From the NCBI RefSeq assembly GCF_001514065.1, contig NZ_KQ948427.1:360474-424473 (forward strand): a stretch of 64,000 bases of DNA, in the 5' to 3' direction. Under the pieces are notes generated by a model. It ran no database searches. It worked only from the letters and a program-made list of their open reading frames with translations, and was not told the origin of the DNA. The position numbers were made by a program, and so were the translations under genes. Below are positions 15,254 through 24,435 of the stretch, in pieces. The stretch comes from Streptomyces antibioticus (GTDB taxonomy: Bacteria > Actinomycetota > Actinomycetes > Streptomycetales > Streptomycetaceae). Within the stretch, counting starts at the first letter, position 1, and every line of letters begins with the position of its first letter.

Positions 15254-15720
15254 TCGACGGCATGGCCGTGCACATCGTTCCCGCCCGGGTCACCGACATC
15301 CAGCAGGTCCTCGCCGATCACTCCCGCTACTGGGGCGACCGGGACCTCAGGTCCCTCCATCTCCTGGCCTTGGTCCAGGAGTTCGGGTCGACCTGTCTGG
15401 TGGCCCGGGCCGAGGACGGCATCCACGGCTATCTCGTCGGGTTCGTCACGCCCGACGCCACCGGGTACGTCCATCTGATCGCGACCCGCGACGACGCGCG
15501 CGGCACCGGGCTCGGGCGGCGGCTGTACGACGCCTTCACCGAGGCCGCGCGGCAGCAGGGCGCGGTCCGGCTGAAGGCCATCACCTCCGTGACCAACACG
15601 GGCTCGGTCGCCTTCCACCGCGGTATGGGCTTCGACGCCCGCGTCGAGGAGGACTACAACGGTCCCGGGCAGCCCATGGTGGTCTTCACGCGGGCGCTCC
15701 CGGAACCGGGTCAGGTGTAG
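15250..15720 (+). CDS. GNAT-family N-acetyltransferase
   Basis: 156 aa, a single GNAT domain. Acetyl-CoA binding motif A is at 'RDDARGTGLGRRLYDAF' and the C-terminal 'SVAFHRGMGF' is motif B. The acceptor substrate cannot be told. The start overlaps the preceding dehydrogenase stop (ATGA), so it belongs to the same transcript, perhaps as a detoxifying or tailoring activity. Confidence 0.88.
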   Translation: MIDGMAVHIVPARVTDIQQVLADHSRYWGDRDLRSLHLLALVQEFGSTCLVARAEDGIHGYLVGFVTPDATGYVHLIATRDDARGTGLGRRLYDAFTEAARQQGAVRLKAITSVTNTGSVAFHRGMGFDARVEEDYNGPGQPMVVFTRALPEPGQV

Positions 15721-15732
15721 CGAGAACCCCGG

Positions 15733-16752
15733 TCACGCGTAGAGCTCCGGTCGCTCCACCAGCTCGACCTCCACCCGCCCGCCGTCCGTCAGCGCCCGCA
15801 CCCCGGCCTCGCAGACGGCGGCGGCCGCGTACCCGTCCCACACGCTCGGCCCGGTGACCTCGCCCCGGCGGGTGGCGTCGGCCCAGGCCTGGAGTTCGCG
15901 GTCGTAAGCTTCGGCGAAGCGGTCGATGAAGTCCTGGGCGATGGTGCCGCCCCAACGCCCCGCCATGTTGGTGACCATGGCGTGGCCGTCGCCGATGCGG
16001 GCGGTGCCGCGTTCGCAGACCACCTCGGCCTGCACCTGGTAGCCGTAGCCGCAGTTGACGAAGATCTCCACGTCGGAGATCGCGCCGCCGTCCGTCTCGA
16101 ACACCACGAACTGCGGGTCCTGCAAACCGTCCGGCGCGTTCACCGAGGGTCTCGGCCGCAGCACGGTGACGGCGGTGATCTCCTGGCCGAGCAGCCAGCG
16201 GGTCACGTCCGTCTCGTGCGCCACCGAGTCGCTGATGAGCATCTCGCTGGTGAAGAAGGGCGGGCTGGCCGCGTTGCGATGCCGGTTGTGCAGCAGCAGC
16301 GGACGGCCCAACTGGCCCGTGTTCAGCAGCGCCTTGAGGCGTACGTACTCGGAGTCGTAGCGCCGCATGAAGCCGACCTGGACGCGGCGGCGGCCCAGTC
16401 GCCGTTCGGCCTCCAGGACGCGCAGGGCCGAGGCCGCGTCCGGGGTGAGCGGCTTCTCGCACAGCACCGGGAGGTCGCGGTCGAGGGCGGCCAGCAGCGC
16501 GGCCTCGTGCGCGGGGCCGGAGGAGGCGATCAGTACGGCGTCGACGTCGTCCGCGGCCATCGCCGTGACCGGGTCGGTGTAGGCGGTGCAGCCGTCGACG
16601 CGGGCCGCCACGGCCTTGGCGCGCTCCGCGTCGATGTCGACGACGGCGCTGACCCGAGCCCCGCTGACGACCCCCTGGATGCGCCGCACATGGTCGGCGC
16701 CCATCTTTCCCGTTCCGATGACGGCGACTCGGAGAGTGTCGCTCCGCGTCAT
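15733..16752 (-). CDS. Gfo/Idh/MocA dehydrogenase, IolG-like
   Basis: 339 aa. N-terminal '[19 protein letters not shown]', 'LCEKPLTPD' (EKP, catalytic Lys) and '[15 protein letters not shown]' with the Asp/His pair expected of inositol and related polyol dehydrogenases. It ends the operon SBP-permease-ATPase-TIM barrel-IolG, so the likely role is NAD-dependent oxidation of an imported inositol or inosose-forming step. It starts 13 bp after the TIM-barrel gene. Confidence 0.88.
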   Translation of the reverse strand: MTRSDTLRVAVIGTGKMGADHVRRIQGVVSGARVSAVVDIDAERAKAVAARVDGCTAYTDPVTAMAADDVDAVLIASSGPAHEAALLAALDRDLPVLCEKPLTPDAASALRVLEAERRLGRRRVQVGFMRRYDSEYVRLKALLNTGQLGRPLLLHNRHRNAASPPFFTSEMLISDSVAHETDVTRWLLGQEITAVTVLRPRPSVNAPDGLQDPQFVVFETDGGAISDVEIFVNCGYGYQVQAEVVCERGTARIGDGHAMVTNMAGRWGGTIAQDFIDRFAEAYDRELQAWADATRRGEVTGPSVWDGYAAAAVCEAGVRALTDGGRVEVELVERPELYA

Positions 16753-16765
16753 GTCGTCGCCCCCT

Positions 16766-17665
16766 TCAGGCGCCGCAGGACCTCAGGAACTTGCGGGTGC
16801 GCACCGCGATCGGCAGTGGCTTGTCCGGCGCGCACGGGTACATGTCCTGCTCGACGATCGCGAACAGTTCCACGCCCAGCTTCTGCGCGGCCACCAGCAC
16901 CGGCTCCAACTCCGGTACACCGGAGGGCGGTTCGCACATCACCCCGCGCTGCACGGCCGGGCCGAACGGCACCTCGTTCGCCACCACGTCGGCGAGGATC
17001 GCCGGGTCGACCTGCTTGAGGTGCAGATAGCCGATGCGTTCGCCGTACGTCTCGATCAGCTTGACGCTGTCGCCGCCGCAGTAGGCGTAATGCCCGGTGT
17101 CCAGGCAGAGGTTGACGAGTTCCGAGTCGGTCGAGTCGAGGAAGTGCTCGACGTGGTCCTCGGTGTCGAGGTGGGTGTCGGCGTGCGGGTGGACGACGAG
17201 GTCCAGGCCGTACACCTCCTTGACCTCGTGTCCGAGCCGCTCCATGCCCTTGGTGAGGTGGGCCCACTGCTCGTGGGTCAGCTCCGGGGGTTCGAGGAGC
17301 TCGGCGGTCTTGTCGTCCCGCCAGAACGACGGGATGACGACGAGGTGCCGGGCGCCCATCGCCTGGGTGAGCGCGGCGACCTGGCTGACGTGCGCCCAGG
17401 TCGGCTCCCACACCGAGGGGCCGCGGTGCAGCCCGGTGAAGACCGTGCCGGCCGAGACCTTGAGGCCCCGCCTGGCGACCTCGTCGGTGAGCCGGGCCGG
17501 GTCGGTGGGCAGATAGCCGTACGGACCCAGCTCGATCCACGAGTAGCCGGCCTCGGCGACCTCGTCCAGGAACCTTTCCCAGGGCACCTGTTGGGGGTCG
17601 TCGGGGAACCAGACGCCCCAGGAGTCGGGGGCGGAGCCGACCCGGATGCGGTCCAGGGCGGTCAC
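16766..17665 (-). CDS. Sugar phosphate isomerase/epimerase, inosose dehydratase (IolE)-like
   Basis: 299 aa AP-endonuclease-2-type TIM barrel. '[14 protein letters not shown]' at the N-terminus and '[15 protein letters not shown]' and '[11 protein letters not shown]' (metal-binding Asp/His/Glu positions) resemble IolE-type 2-keto-myo-inositol dehydratases. It would dehydrate scyllo-inosose to the diketone that IolD hydrolyses, linking it functionally to the divergent iolC-iolD genes. The GTG start at 17665 overlaps the ATPase stop by 4 bases. Other TIM-barrel isomerases cannot be excluded from sequence alone. Confidence 0.82.
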   Translation of the reverse strand: MTALDRIRVGSAPDSWGVWFPDDPQQVPWERFLDEVAEAGYSWIELGPYGYLPTDPARLTDEVARRGLKVSAGTVFTGLHRGPSVWEPTWAHVSQVAALTQAMGARHLVVIPSFWRDDKTAELLEPPELTHEQWAHLTKGMERLGHEVKEVYGLDLVVHPHADTHLDTEDHVEHFLDSTDSELVNLCLDTGHYAYCGGDSVKLIETYGERIGYLHLKQVDPAILADVVANEVPFGPAVQRGVMCEPPSGVPELEPVLVAAQKLGVELFAIVEQDMYPCAPDKPLPIAVRTRKFLRSCGA

Positions 17666-18579
17666 GACGCGTCGTCCTTCGCCACCACCACCGGCGCCTT
17701 GAGGTCGCCGGCCTCGGGGAGCTCCTCGACGTCCACGCCGCGCACCTGGGACAACTCGTGCTTGAGTGCGGCGAGTTCGGAGCCGCCCGCCATGTGGTTG
17801 GTGAGCTCCTCCAGACTGACCTCGTCGCGGGAGGCGTTGAGTTCCATGGTGCCCAGGCGCAGCACGCTGAAGTGGTCGCCGACCATGTAGGCGTGGTGCG
17901 GGTTGTGGGTGATGAAGATGACGCCGAGGCCGCGGTCGCGGGCGGCGGCGATGTACTTCAGCACCACACCGGACTGCTTCACACCGAGCGCGGCGGTCGG
18001 CTCGTCCAGGATCAGGACACGGGCGCCGAAGTAGACGGCGCGGGCGATCGCCACGCACTGGCGCTGGCCGCCGGAGAGCGTGCCGATCGGCTGCTCCAGG
18101 TCGTCCAGGACGATGCCCATGTTGCGCAGCTCCTGGTCGGCCGTCTTCTTCATCTTCTCGATGTCGAGGCGACGCAGCGGCCAGGGGCCCTTGGTCATCT
18201 CGGAGCCGAGGAAGAAGTTGCGCCACACCGGCATCAGCGGGACGACGGCGAGGTCCTGGTAGACGGTGGCGATGCCCTTGTCGAGGGCCTCGCGCGGGGT
18301 CGAGAAGCGCACCGGGGCGCCGTCGACGAGGAACTCGCCCTCGGTGTGCTGGTGCAGCCCCGAGATGATTTTGATCAGCGTCGACTTGCCCGCGCCGTTG
18401 TCGCCCAGCACACAAGTGACCTTGCTGGGGTGGACCTTGAGGTCGACGCCGTGCAGGGCGCGGATGTTGCCGTACGACTTGCCCGCGTTGCGGAGTTCGA
18501 CGATCGTGCCGTCGCTCCCCTGGGGGGCGGTGTCGGCGAGGACGGCCCCATGGGTTCCCTGGGTTCCGTTGGATGTCAT
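17662..18579 (-). CDS. Sugar ABC transporter ATP-binding protein, single-domain CUT2 type
   Basis: 305 aa with one ABC domain: Walker A 'GDNGAGKST', signature '[15 protein letters not shown]', Walker B '[12 protein letters not shown]' and H-loop 'ITHNPHHAY'. Most ribose/inositol-type (CUT2) importers use a fused two-domain ATPase of ~500 aa; this is the half-length FrcA-like form and presumably works as a homodimer. ATG 18579 is preferred over the GTG at 18582 because GGAGG then has a 7-nt spacing. It energises uptake with the permease and SBP of the same operon. Confidence 0.92.
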   Translation of the reverse strand: MTSNGTQGTHGAVLADTAPQGSDGTIVELRNAGKSYGNIRALHGVDLKVHPSKVTCVLGDNGAGKSTLIKIISGLHQHTEGEFLVDGAPVRFSTPREALDKGIATVYQDLAVVPLMPVWRNFFLGSEMTKGPWPLRRLDIEKMKKTADQELRNMGIVLDDLEQPIGTLSGGQRQCVAIARAVYFGARVLILDEPTAALGVKQSGVVLKYIAAARDRGLGVIFITHNPHHAYMVGDHFSVLRLGTMELNASRDEVSLEELTNHMAGGSELAALKHELSQVRGVDVEELPEAGDLKAPVVVAKDDAS

Positions 18580-18583
18580 CACG

Positions 18584-19663
18584 TCACCTCCGGGTCGCCG
18601 TACGGCTGACCCACAGATTGATCAGGACGGCGCCGAGCAGCATCACGCCCAGGAAGGCCTTGAACCAGTCCGGGTTCCACCCGGCGTACACGATGCCCTG
18701 CTGCACCATGCCGAACATGAACGCCCCGAAGACCGGGCCGATCGCGGAACCGGCACCACCGGTCAGCAGACAGCCGCCGATGACGGCCGCGGAGATGTAG
18801 ATCAGCTCCTGCCCGACGCCCTCGCCGGACTGCACGGTGTTGAAGGAGAACAGGTTGTGCATGCCGACGAACCAGGCGCCGAACCCGACCAGCATGAACA
18901 GCGAGATCTTCGTGAAGGTCACCGGGACACCGACGGCCCGCGCCGACTCCTTGTTGCCGCCGACCGCGAAGATCCAGTTGCCGTACTTGGTGCGCAGCAG
19001 CACCCAGGTCGCCAGCGCCGCGAAGACCAGCCAGTAGATGATCGTGATCTTGATCTGTACGCCGCCGACCTCGAAGGACGAGGCGAAGACCTTCTTGGCG
19101 CCGGAGAAGCCGTCCATGTCGCTGATGTCGTCGGTGGCGACGTTGCCGGTGACGAGCTTGGTGACGGCCAGGTTCACGCCCTGGAGGATCAGGAAGGTGC
19201 CCAGGGTGATGAGGAAGCTCGGCAGCCCGGTCTTGACGACCAGCCAGCCGTTGAGGAACCCGATCGCGAGCGACACGACCAGGGCGGCGACGACGCCCGC
19301 CCACACGTTCAGCGTGAGCTGGTAGGCGAGCATGCTCGCGGTCAGCGCGGAGGTGATGACCGCGACGCCGGACGAGAGGTCGAACTCGCCGCCGATCATC
19401 AGCAGCGCGACCGGCAGGGCCATGATCCCGATCGTCGACGACTGGTAGAGGATGTTGGCCATCGAGCTGCCGTCGCGCACCGGCGGCGCGGCGATCAGGA
19501 AGAACACGTAGACGGCGACGGCGCCGAGGAAGACACCCACCTCGGGGCGGGCCAACAGCCGCAGCGCCAGGGGACGTTCGGCGGTCCGGCCGTCGGTCTC
19601 CTTCGGGCCGGGGGCCGGCGGTGTGGTCACCGCCGGCTCGGCGTGCTGGGTCATACGGATCAC
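18584..19663 (-). CDS. Sugar ABC transporter permease (CUT2/RbsC family)
   Basis: 359 aa with about 9-10 membrane helices; '[14 protein letters not shown]' and '[14 protein letters not shown]' are the conserved BPD_transp_2 motifs of ribose/xylose/inositol permeases. It forms the channel of the importer, probably as a homodimer. The GTG at 19663 overlaps the SBP stop by 4 bases (GTGA) and has AAGGG 7 nt upstream; an ATG nine bases further in is less well placed. The first ~40 residues are cytosolic and Pro-rich. Confidence 0.92.
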   Translation of the reverse strand: MIRMTQHAEPAVTTPPAPGPKETDGRTAERPLALRLLARPEVGVFLGAVAVYVFFLIAAPPVRDGSSMANILYQSSTIGIMALPVALLMIGGEFDLSSGVAVITSALTASMLAYQLTLNVWAGVVAALVVSLAIGFLNGWLVVKTGLPSFLITLGTFLILQGVNLAVTKLVTGNVATDDISDMDGFSGAKKVFASSFEVGGVQIKITIIYWLVFAALATWVLLRTKYGNWIFAVGGNKESARAVGVPVTFTKISLFMLVGFGAWFVGMHNLFSFNTVQSGEGVGQELIYISAAVIGGCLLTGGAGSAIGPVFGAFMFGMVQQGIVYAGWNPDWFKAFLGVMLLGAVLINLWVSRTATRR

Positions 19664-20679
19664 CGGGTGCCCTTCGCGGCGTACTGCGCGACCGCGTCGA
19701 CGTTGGACTTGTCCACGAACGCGGGACCGGTCAGCACCGGCTGCTCGCCGCCGCCCATGTAGTTGCCGTTGTTCTTGTAGAGCCACAGCGAGTCGATCGC
19801 CAGGTAGCCCTGGAGGTACGGCTGCTGGTCGACCGCGAAGGCGATGGTGCCCTTGCTGATGGCGCCGGTCAGGTCCTTGTTGAGGTCGAAGGTGGCGACC
19901 TTGGCCTTGCTGCCGGCGTCGGACACGGACTGCGAGGCGGTCAGCGCGATGGGGGCGCCGAGGGCGACGACGTAGTCGATGGACTTGTCCTGGCTGAGCT
20001 TGGCGGTGATGGTCGACTTCACGGACGGCATGTCGGCGCCATTGACGTTGACCGTCTGGAACTTGCCCGAGAACGTCTTCTTCACGCCGTCGCAGCGCTG
20101 GGTGAGACCGATGTTGCCCTGCTCCTGGATGACACAGACCGCGCTCTTGGCGCCCTCGTCGTTCAGCCGCTTGCCGAGCGCCTCACCGGCGACGGTCTCG
20201 TCCTGGCCGAAGAACTCCAGCAGACCGAGCTTCTGCCATTCGCTGACACCGGAGTTGAGGCCGACGACGGGTATGTTCTGGCCCTTCGCCTTGGCGATGA
20301 CGTCCTTCAGGGCGTCCGGCTTGGCCAGCGTGACCGCGATGCCGTCGACCTTCTGGTCGATGGCGTTCTGGACCAGGGTGGCCTGACCGCCGGCGCTCGG
20401 GTCGTTGGTGTAGATCAGCTTGACGTTGTCCTTGGCGGCGGCGGCTTCGGCGCCCTTGCGGACGATGTCCCAGAAGGTGTCGCCGGGCGACTGGTGCGTG
20501 ACCAGCGCGACCGTCATACGGGGGGTGCTGGCCTTGCCGACGGAGGCGCCGTCCGCGCTCTCCTCCGACTTCTTGCCCCCGGAACTGCTGGAGCAGCCGG
20601 CGAGGGTCAGGGCAGCGGCCGCCGCCAACGCCACCACCGGGGCGAATCTGCGGGACTGAGAGCGAGAAGAGCGGTCCAT
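19660..20679 (-). CDS. Sugar (probably inositol) ABC transporter substrate-binding lipoprotein
   Basis: 339 aa. N-terminal signal with positive residues, hydrophobic run and lipobox 'LAGC' (Cys ~29), so it is anchored outside the membrane. The mature domain is a periplasmic-binding-protein type I fold as in ribose, inositol and fructose binders ('DPSAGGQATLVQNAIDQKVDGIAV', 'GLNSG', 'FDLNKDLTGAI'). It has two extra Cys (in 'AVCVIQEQGN' and 'TQRCDGV') that could form a disulfide. It is first gene of the operon transcribed from the divergent iol promoter. Inositol as ligand is inferred from iol neighbours. Confidence 0.9.
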   Translation of the reverse strand: MDRSSRSQSRRFAPVVALAAAAALTLAGCSSSSGGKKSEESADGASVGKASTPRMTVALVTHQSPGDTFWDIVRKGAEAAAAKDNVKLIYTNDPSAGGQATLVQNAIDQKVDGIAVTLAKPDALKDVIAKAKGQNIPVVGLNSGVSEWQKLGLLEFFGQDETVAGEALGKRLNDEGAKSAVCVIQEQGNIGLTQRCDGVKKTFSGKFQTVNVNGADMPSVKSTITAKLSQDKSIDYVVALGAPIALTASQSVSDAGSKAKVATFDLNKDLTGAISKGTIAFAVDQQPYLQGYLAIDSLWLYKNNGNYMGGGEQPVLTGPAFVDKSNVDAVAQYAAKGTR

Positions 20680-20816
20680 CTTTCCTGCACCTCACTGTGC
20701 TTACGGGGGAAAGGGAGATCTCGGTGATCCGAGGCCCGGGATCTTGGCATGTCCGGGTCGCGTGCCGCAAATACGGCGGTTGTACTGGGACGGAATCAAA
20801 TCCCTGGGCGTGCCCG

Positions 20817-20882
20817 CTGTCAATACTTTGTTAAGACATCATTTCACAATCAGGTCCGAATGTAAGTACAAAGTATTGACAG
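20817..20882. promoter_or_regulatory. Divergent iol promoter with perfect 15-bp inverted repeat
   Basis: The stretch 20680-20964 between the SBP gene and iolC has no gene. It holds a perfect inverted repeat, CTGTCAATACTTTGT (20817-20831) and ACAAAGTATTGACAG (20868-20882), with 36 bp between. Each arm contains an outward-facing TTGACA (-35) box. On the right, TACACC at 20900-20905 follows after 18 nt as a plausible -10 for iolC. On the left, TTTGAT follows the TTGACA at a similar distance for the ABC operon. A regulator binding both arms would shut both promoters at once; the GntR encoded after iolD is the natural candidate. Confidence 0.75.
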
Positions 20883-20964
20883 GGTCACCTCCCGCGTCCT
20901 ACACCTGAGACTCGCAGGCCCCCGCGAGGGGCGCACGTCCAGCCGAGTCCGAGGAGCATCGCGC

Positions 20965-21729
20965 ATGGCCGGATCCGCCCAGCCCTTCGACTTGATCACG
21001 ATCGGCCGCACAGGAGTCGATCCTTACCCACAGCAGTCGGGCGTGCCGTTGAGCGATGTGCAGACCTTCGGGAAGTTCCTGGGCGGTTCTGCGGCGAACG
21101 TCGCCGTCGCGGCCGCCCGGCTGGGCCGCTCCGCCGCCGTCATCACCGGTACCGGCGACGAGCTGGACTACTTCGCCATTCGCTCGGCCCGGATGCTCTG
21201 GATCACCGGCACCGGTCTGAGCGCGGAGCCGAGCCGCTCCGCGACCCTCGCCGCCCTCAAGGCGCGAGCGAGGCCCGGTACCACGGTGTTCGACCTCGAC
21301 TGGCGCCCCGCGCTCTGGTCGGCTCCCGAGGAAGCACACCTCTACTACACGGAGGCCCTGCGCCACGCGACCGTCGCGATCGGCGACCTAGCCGCGTGCG
21401 AGATCGTCACCGGAGTCCGTGAACCCCGGGCGTGCGCCGAGGCATTGCTGGCGGCCGGGGTGGAACTGGCCGTGGTCAAGCAGGGTCCCGAGGGTGTGCT
21501 GGCGGTGCACCGCGACGGCCGCAGCGCCGAGGTCCCGTCGGTGACCGTCGAGGGCGTCAACGGCCTCGGCGCGGACGACGCCTTCGGCGGCTCGCTCTGC
21601 CACGGCCTGCTGTCCGGCTGGGAGCTGGACCGCGTCCTGCGCCACGCCCACGCGGCCGGTCCCCACCACGAACACCCCGAACATCCCGCCCCCCGCCTCC
21701 CCCTCCCGACAGCCCCGGAGACCTCCTGA
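20965..21729 (+). pseudogene. iolC: Degenerate 5-dehydro-2-deoxygluconokinase (IolC)
   Basis: Clearly related to IolC of the PfkB/ribokinase family, but damaged. The N-terminal 'GRTGVDPYPQQ' and 'GGSAANVAVAAARLG' are intact. After 'VITGTGDE' (residue ~66) the protein jumps to 'LDYFAIRSARMLWITGTGLS', lacking roughly 60-70 residues that normally carry lid and substrate-contact parts. The phosphotransfer signature is 'NGLGADDAF' (residues 199-207) instead of N-G-L-G-A-G-D-A-F, so the second anion-hole Gly is Asp. The C-terminus after 'HAHAAG' ends in a low-complexity His/Pro tail where the family has about 25 more ordered residues. At 254 aa it is ~70 aa short. The frame is still open and its TGA overlaps the iolD ATG, so it may be translated only to couple iolD. 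Confidence 0.7.
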
Positions 21730-23606
21730 TGAGCACCCCCACCCGCCGCCTGACCGTCGCCCAGGCCCTGGTGCGTTTCCTGTCCGTGCAGTACACCGAG
21801 CGCGACGGCGTACGCCACCGGCTGATCGCCGGTACGTGGGGCATCTTCGGCCACGGCAACGTGGCGGGCGTCGGCCAGGCCCTCCTGGAGGCGGGCGAGG
21901 AGGCGATGCCGTTCCACCAGGGCCGCAACGAACAGGCCATGGTGCACGCGGCCGTCGGCTACGCCCGCCAGCTCGACCGGCTCTCCGCGCAGGCGGTGAC
22001 GACGTCCATCGGCCCCGGCGCCACCAACCTCGTCACCGGTGCCGCCCTCGCCACCATCAACCGCCTTCCCGTCCTTCTCCTCCCCGGCGACTACTTCGCC
22101 TCGCACGCCCCCGACCCGCTGCTCCAGCAGCTGGAGCACCCCACCGAGGCGGACGTGTCGGTCAACGACACCCTGCGCCCGGTCTCCCGCTACTTCGACC
22201 GTGTCACCCGCCCCGAGGCCCTGATCCCGTCCGCCCTGAACGCCATGCGGGTCCTCGCCGACCCCGCCGAGACGGGCGCGGTCACCCTCGCCCTCCCCCA
22301 GGACGTGCAGGCCGAGGCGTACGACTGGCCGGAGGAGTTCTTCGCCGAGCGCGTGTGGCACGTACGACGTCCCGCGCCCGACCCGTACGAGCTGGCGGAG
22401 GCCGTGGCGGCGATCCGCGCCGCCGGGCGTCCGCTGATCGTCGCGGGCGGCGGGGTGCACCACAGCAGGGCCGAGGAGGCCCTCAAGGCGTTCGTGGACG
22501 CCACCGGCATCCCGGTCGCCTCGACGCAGGCCGGCAAGGGCTCCCTGCGGCACGACCACCCGGCCGACCTCGGCGGCATCGGCCACACCGGCACGGCCGT
22601 CAGCGACGACCTCGCCCGCACCGCCGACCTGGTGATCGGCGTCGGCACCCGGTACACGGACTTCACCACCGCCTCCGGCACCCTCTTCCAGAACCCGGAC
22701 GTCCGGTTCGTCAACCTCAACATCACCGCGTTCGACGCCCACAAGCTGGCGGCCCGCACGCTGGTGTGCGACGCGCGGGCGGGGCTGACGGCGTTGACAG
22801 AGGCGTTGGCGGATCACCGCGTGACCCCGGTTCACGAGGCGGAGTACCGCGTCGGCAAGGAACGCTGGGACGCGGTCGTCGACGCCGCTTTCACCGCCGC
22901 CGACGAGAACGCCGTACCGACCCAGACCCAGGTGCTCGGCGCGCTGGACGCGGTGGTCGGGGACGAGGACGTCGTCATCAACGCGGCCGGCTCGCTCCCC
23001 GGCGACCTGCACAAGCTGTGGCGGGCCCGCAGCCCGCGCCAGTACCACCTGGAGTACGGCTACTCCTGCATGGGCTACGAGATCCCGGCGGCGATCGGCG
23101 TCCAGCACGCCACCCCCGACACCCCCGTGTGGGCCCTGGTCGGCGACGGCACCTACCTGATGATGCCGACCGAGATCGTCACCGCCGTCCAGGAGGGCCT
23201 GCCGATCAACCTGCTCCTCATCCAGAACCACGGTTACGCGTCCATCGGCGGCCTGTCCGAGTCGGTCGGCGGCGAGCGCTTCGGCACCGCCTACCGCTAC
23301 CGCGCCGCCGACGGCACCTTCACCGGCGCCCCGCTCCCCGTCGACCTGGCCGCCAACGCGGGCAGCCTCGGCATGGACGTACTGCGCGCCAAGACGGTCC
23401 GCGAACTGCGCGAGGCGCTCGCCGCGGCCCGCGCCTCCGACCGCCCGACCTGCGTCTACGTCGAGACCGACACCGCCGGCCCGGCCGCTCCCCCGGCCGA
23501 GGCCTGGTGGGACGTGCCGGTGGCCGCGACCGCGTCCCGCGAGGCCGCCGTACGGGCGCGGGAGGAGTACGACCGCGAGGTCACCGCCCGCCGCCCGCAC
23601 CTGTGA
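21729..23606 (+). CDS. iolD: 3D-(3,5/4)-trihydroxycyclohexane-1,2-dione hydrolase
   Basis: 625 aa, thiamine-diphosphate enzyme of the acetolactate synthase fold. It opens the ring of the cyclohexanedione made by IolE to give 5-deoxyglucuronate. The N-terminal PYR domain has the catalytic Glu region 'GRNEQAMVHAAVGYA' and the C-terminal PP domain has the TPP/Mg motif 'VGDGTYLMMPTEIVTAVQEGLPINLLLIQNHG'-like segment starting GDGTY. Length is normal and motifs look intact, unlike iolC just upstream. The ATG overlaps the iolC stop (TGATG) with GGAG 9 nt before it. iolB, iolA and iolJ are not in this window. Confidence 0.94.
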   Translation: MSTPTRRLTVAQALVRFLSVQYTERDGVRHRLIAGTWGIFGHGNVAGVGQALLEAGEEAMPFHQGRNEQAMVHAAVGYARQLDRLSAQAVTTSIGPGATNLVTGAALATINRLPVLLLPGDYFASHAPDPLLQQLEHPTEADVSVNDTLRPVSRYFDRVTRPEALIPSALNAMRVLADPAETGAVTLALPQDVQAEAYDWPEEFFAERVWHVRRPAPDPYELAEAVAAIRAAGRPLIVAGGGVHHSRAEEALKAFVDATGIPVASTQAGKGSLRHDHPADLGGIGHTGTAVSDDLARTADLVIGVGTRYTDFTTASGTLFQNPDVRFVNLNITAFDAHKLAARTLVCDARAGLTALTEALADHRVTPVHEAEYRVGKERWDAVVDAAFTAADENAVPTQTQVLGALDAVVGDEDVVINAAGSLPGDLHKLWRARSPRQYHLEYGYSCMGYEIPAAIGVQHATPDTPVWALVGDGTYLMMPTEIVTAVQEGLPINLLLIQNHGYASIGGLSESVGGERFGTAYRYRAADGTFTGAPLPVDLAANAGSLGMDVLRAKTVRELREALAAARASDRPTCVYVETDTAGPAAPPAEAWWDVPVAATASREAAVRAREEYDREVTARRPHL

Positions 23607-23641
23607 CGCCCCGCGCCCGCTCCACCCAGAGAGGTACCCCC

Positions 23642-24427
23642 ATGGCGAAGACCGGCGGTCACTCGCGCACCGCTACCGCCCCCGCGCTCGACGCCCTGGA
23701 CTTCGCCCTGGACCGGGGCAGTCCAGTGCCGCTCTATTACCAGCTCGCCCAGCAGCTGGAGGCGGCGATCGAGCACGGGGCCCTCGCCCCGGGGAACCTC
23801 CTGGGCAACGAGATCGACCTCTCCGTACGCCTCGGCCTGTCCCGCCCGACGGTCCGCCAGGCCATCCAGACCCTGGTCGACAAGGGGCTGCTGGTCCGGC
23901 GCCGCGGGGTGGGCACGCAGGTGGTGCACAGCCAGGTCAAGCGCGGGCTGGAACTGAGCAGTCTCTACGACGACCTGGAGGCGGCCGGGCAGGGGCCGAC
24001 CACGCAGGTGGTGCGCAACGAGCACGTCCCGGCCGCCGCCGACGTGGCCGCCGCGCTCGGCGTCGCCGAGGGCGCCGACGTCGTCGTACTGGAACGGCTG
24101 CGCGCCACGCACGGACAGCCGGTCGCGATCCTGTGCAACTACCTGCCCGCGACCCTCCTCGAACTCGACACCGCCCGGCTGGAGTCGACAGGCCTGTACC
24201 GGCTGATGCGCTCGGCGGGCGTCACCCTGCACAGCGCCCACCAGACCATCGGCGCCCGCTGCGCCACGGCCGAGGAGGCGGCCCGCCTGGACGAGCGGGA
24301 GGGCGCCGCACTGCTGACCATGCAGCGCACGGCGTACGACGACACGGGCCGGCCGGTCGAGTACGGGACGCACATCTACCGCGCGTCCCGGTACGCCTTC
24401 GACTTCCAGCTGCTCGTCAGACCATGA
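23642..24427 (+). CDS. GntR-family (HutC/UTRA) regulator, probable iol repressor
   Basis: 261 aa. The N-terminal winged HTH ('PLYYQLAQQLEAAIEHGAL', 'LSVRLGLSRPTVRQAIQTLVDKGLLVRRRGVGTQV' class) is followed by a UTRA effector domain ('LERLRATHGQPVAILCNYLP', closing 'EYGTHIYRASRYAFDFQL'). It is 35 bp behind iolD with an AGAGAGG RBS, so it belongs to the iol transcript and most likely binds the inverted repeat at 20817-20882. The effector is probably an inositol-pathway intermediate. Both are inferences from context. Confidence 0.92.
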   Translation: MAKTGGHSRTATAPALDALDFALDRGSPVPLYYQLAQQLEAAIEHGALAPGNLLGNEIDLSVRLGLSRPTVRQAIQTLVDKGLLVRRRGVGTQVVHSQVKRGLELSSLYDDLEAAGQGPTTQVVRNEHVPAAADVAAALGVAEGADVVVLERLRATHGQPVAILCNYLPATLLELDTARLESTGLYRLMRSAGVTLHSAHQTIGARCATAEEAARLDEREGAALLTMQRTAYDDTGRPVEYGTHIYRASRYAFDFQLLVRP

Positions 24428-24435
24428 GGTGTTGT

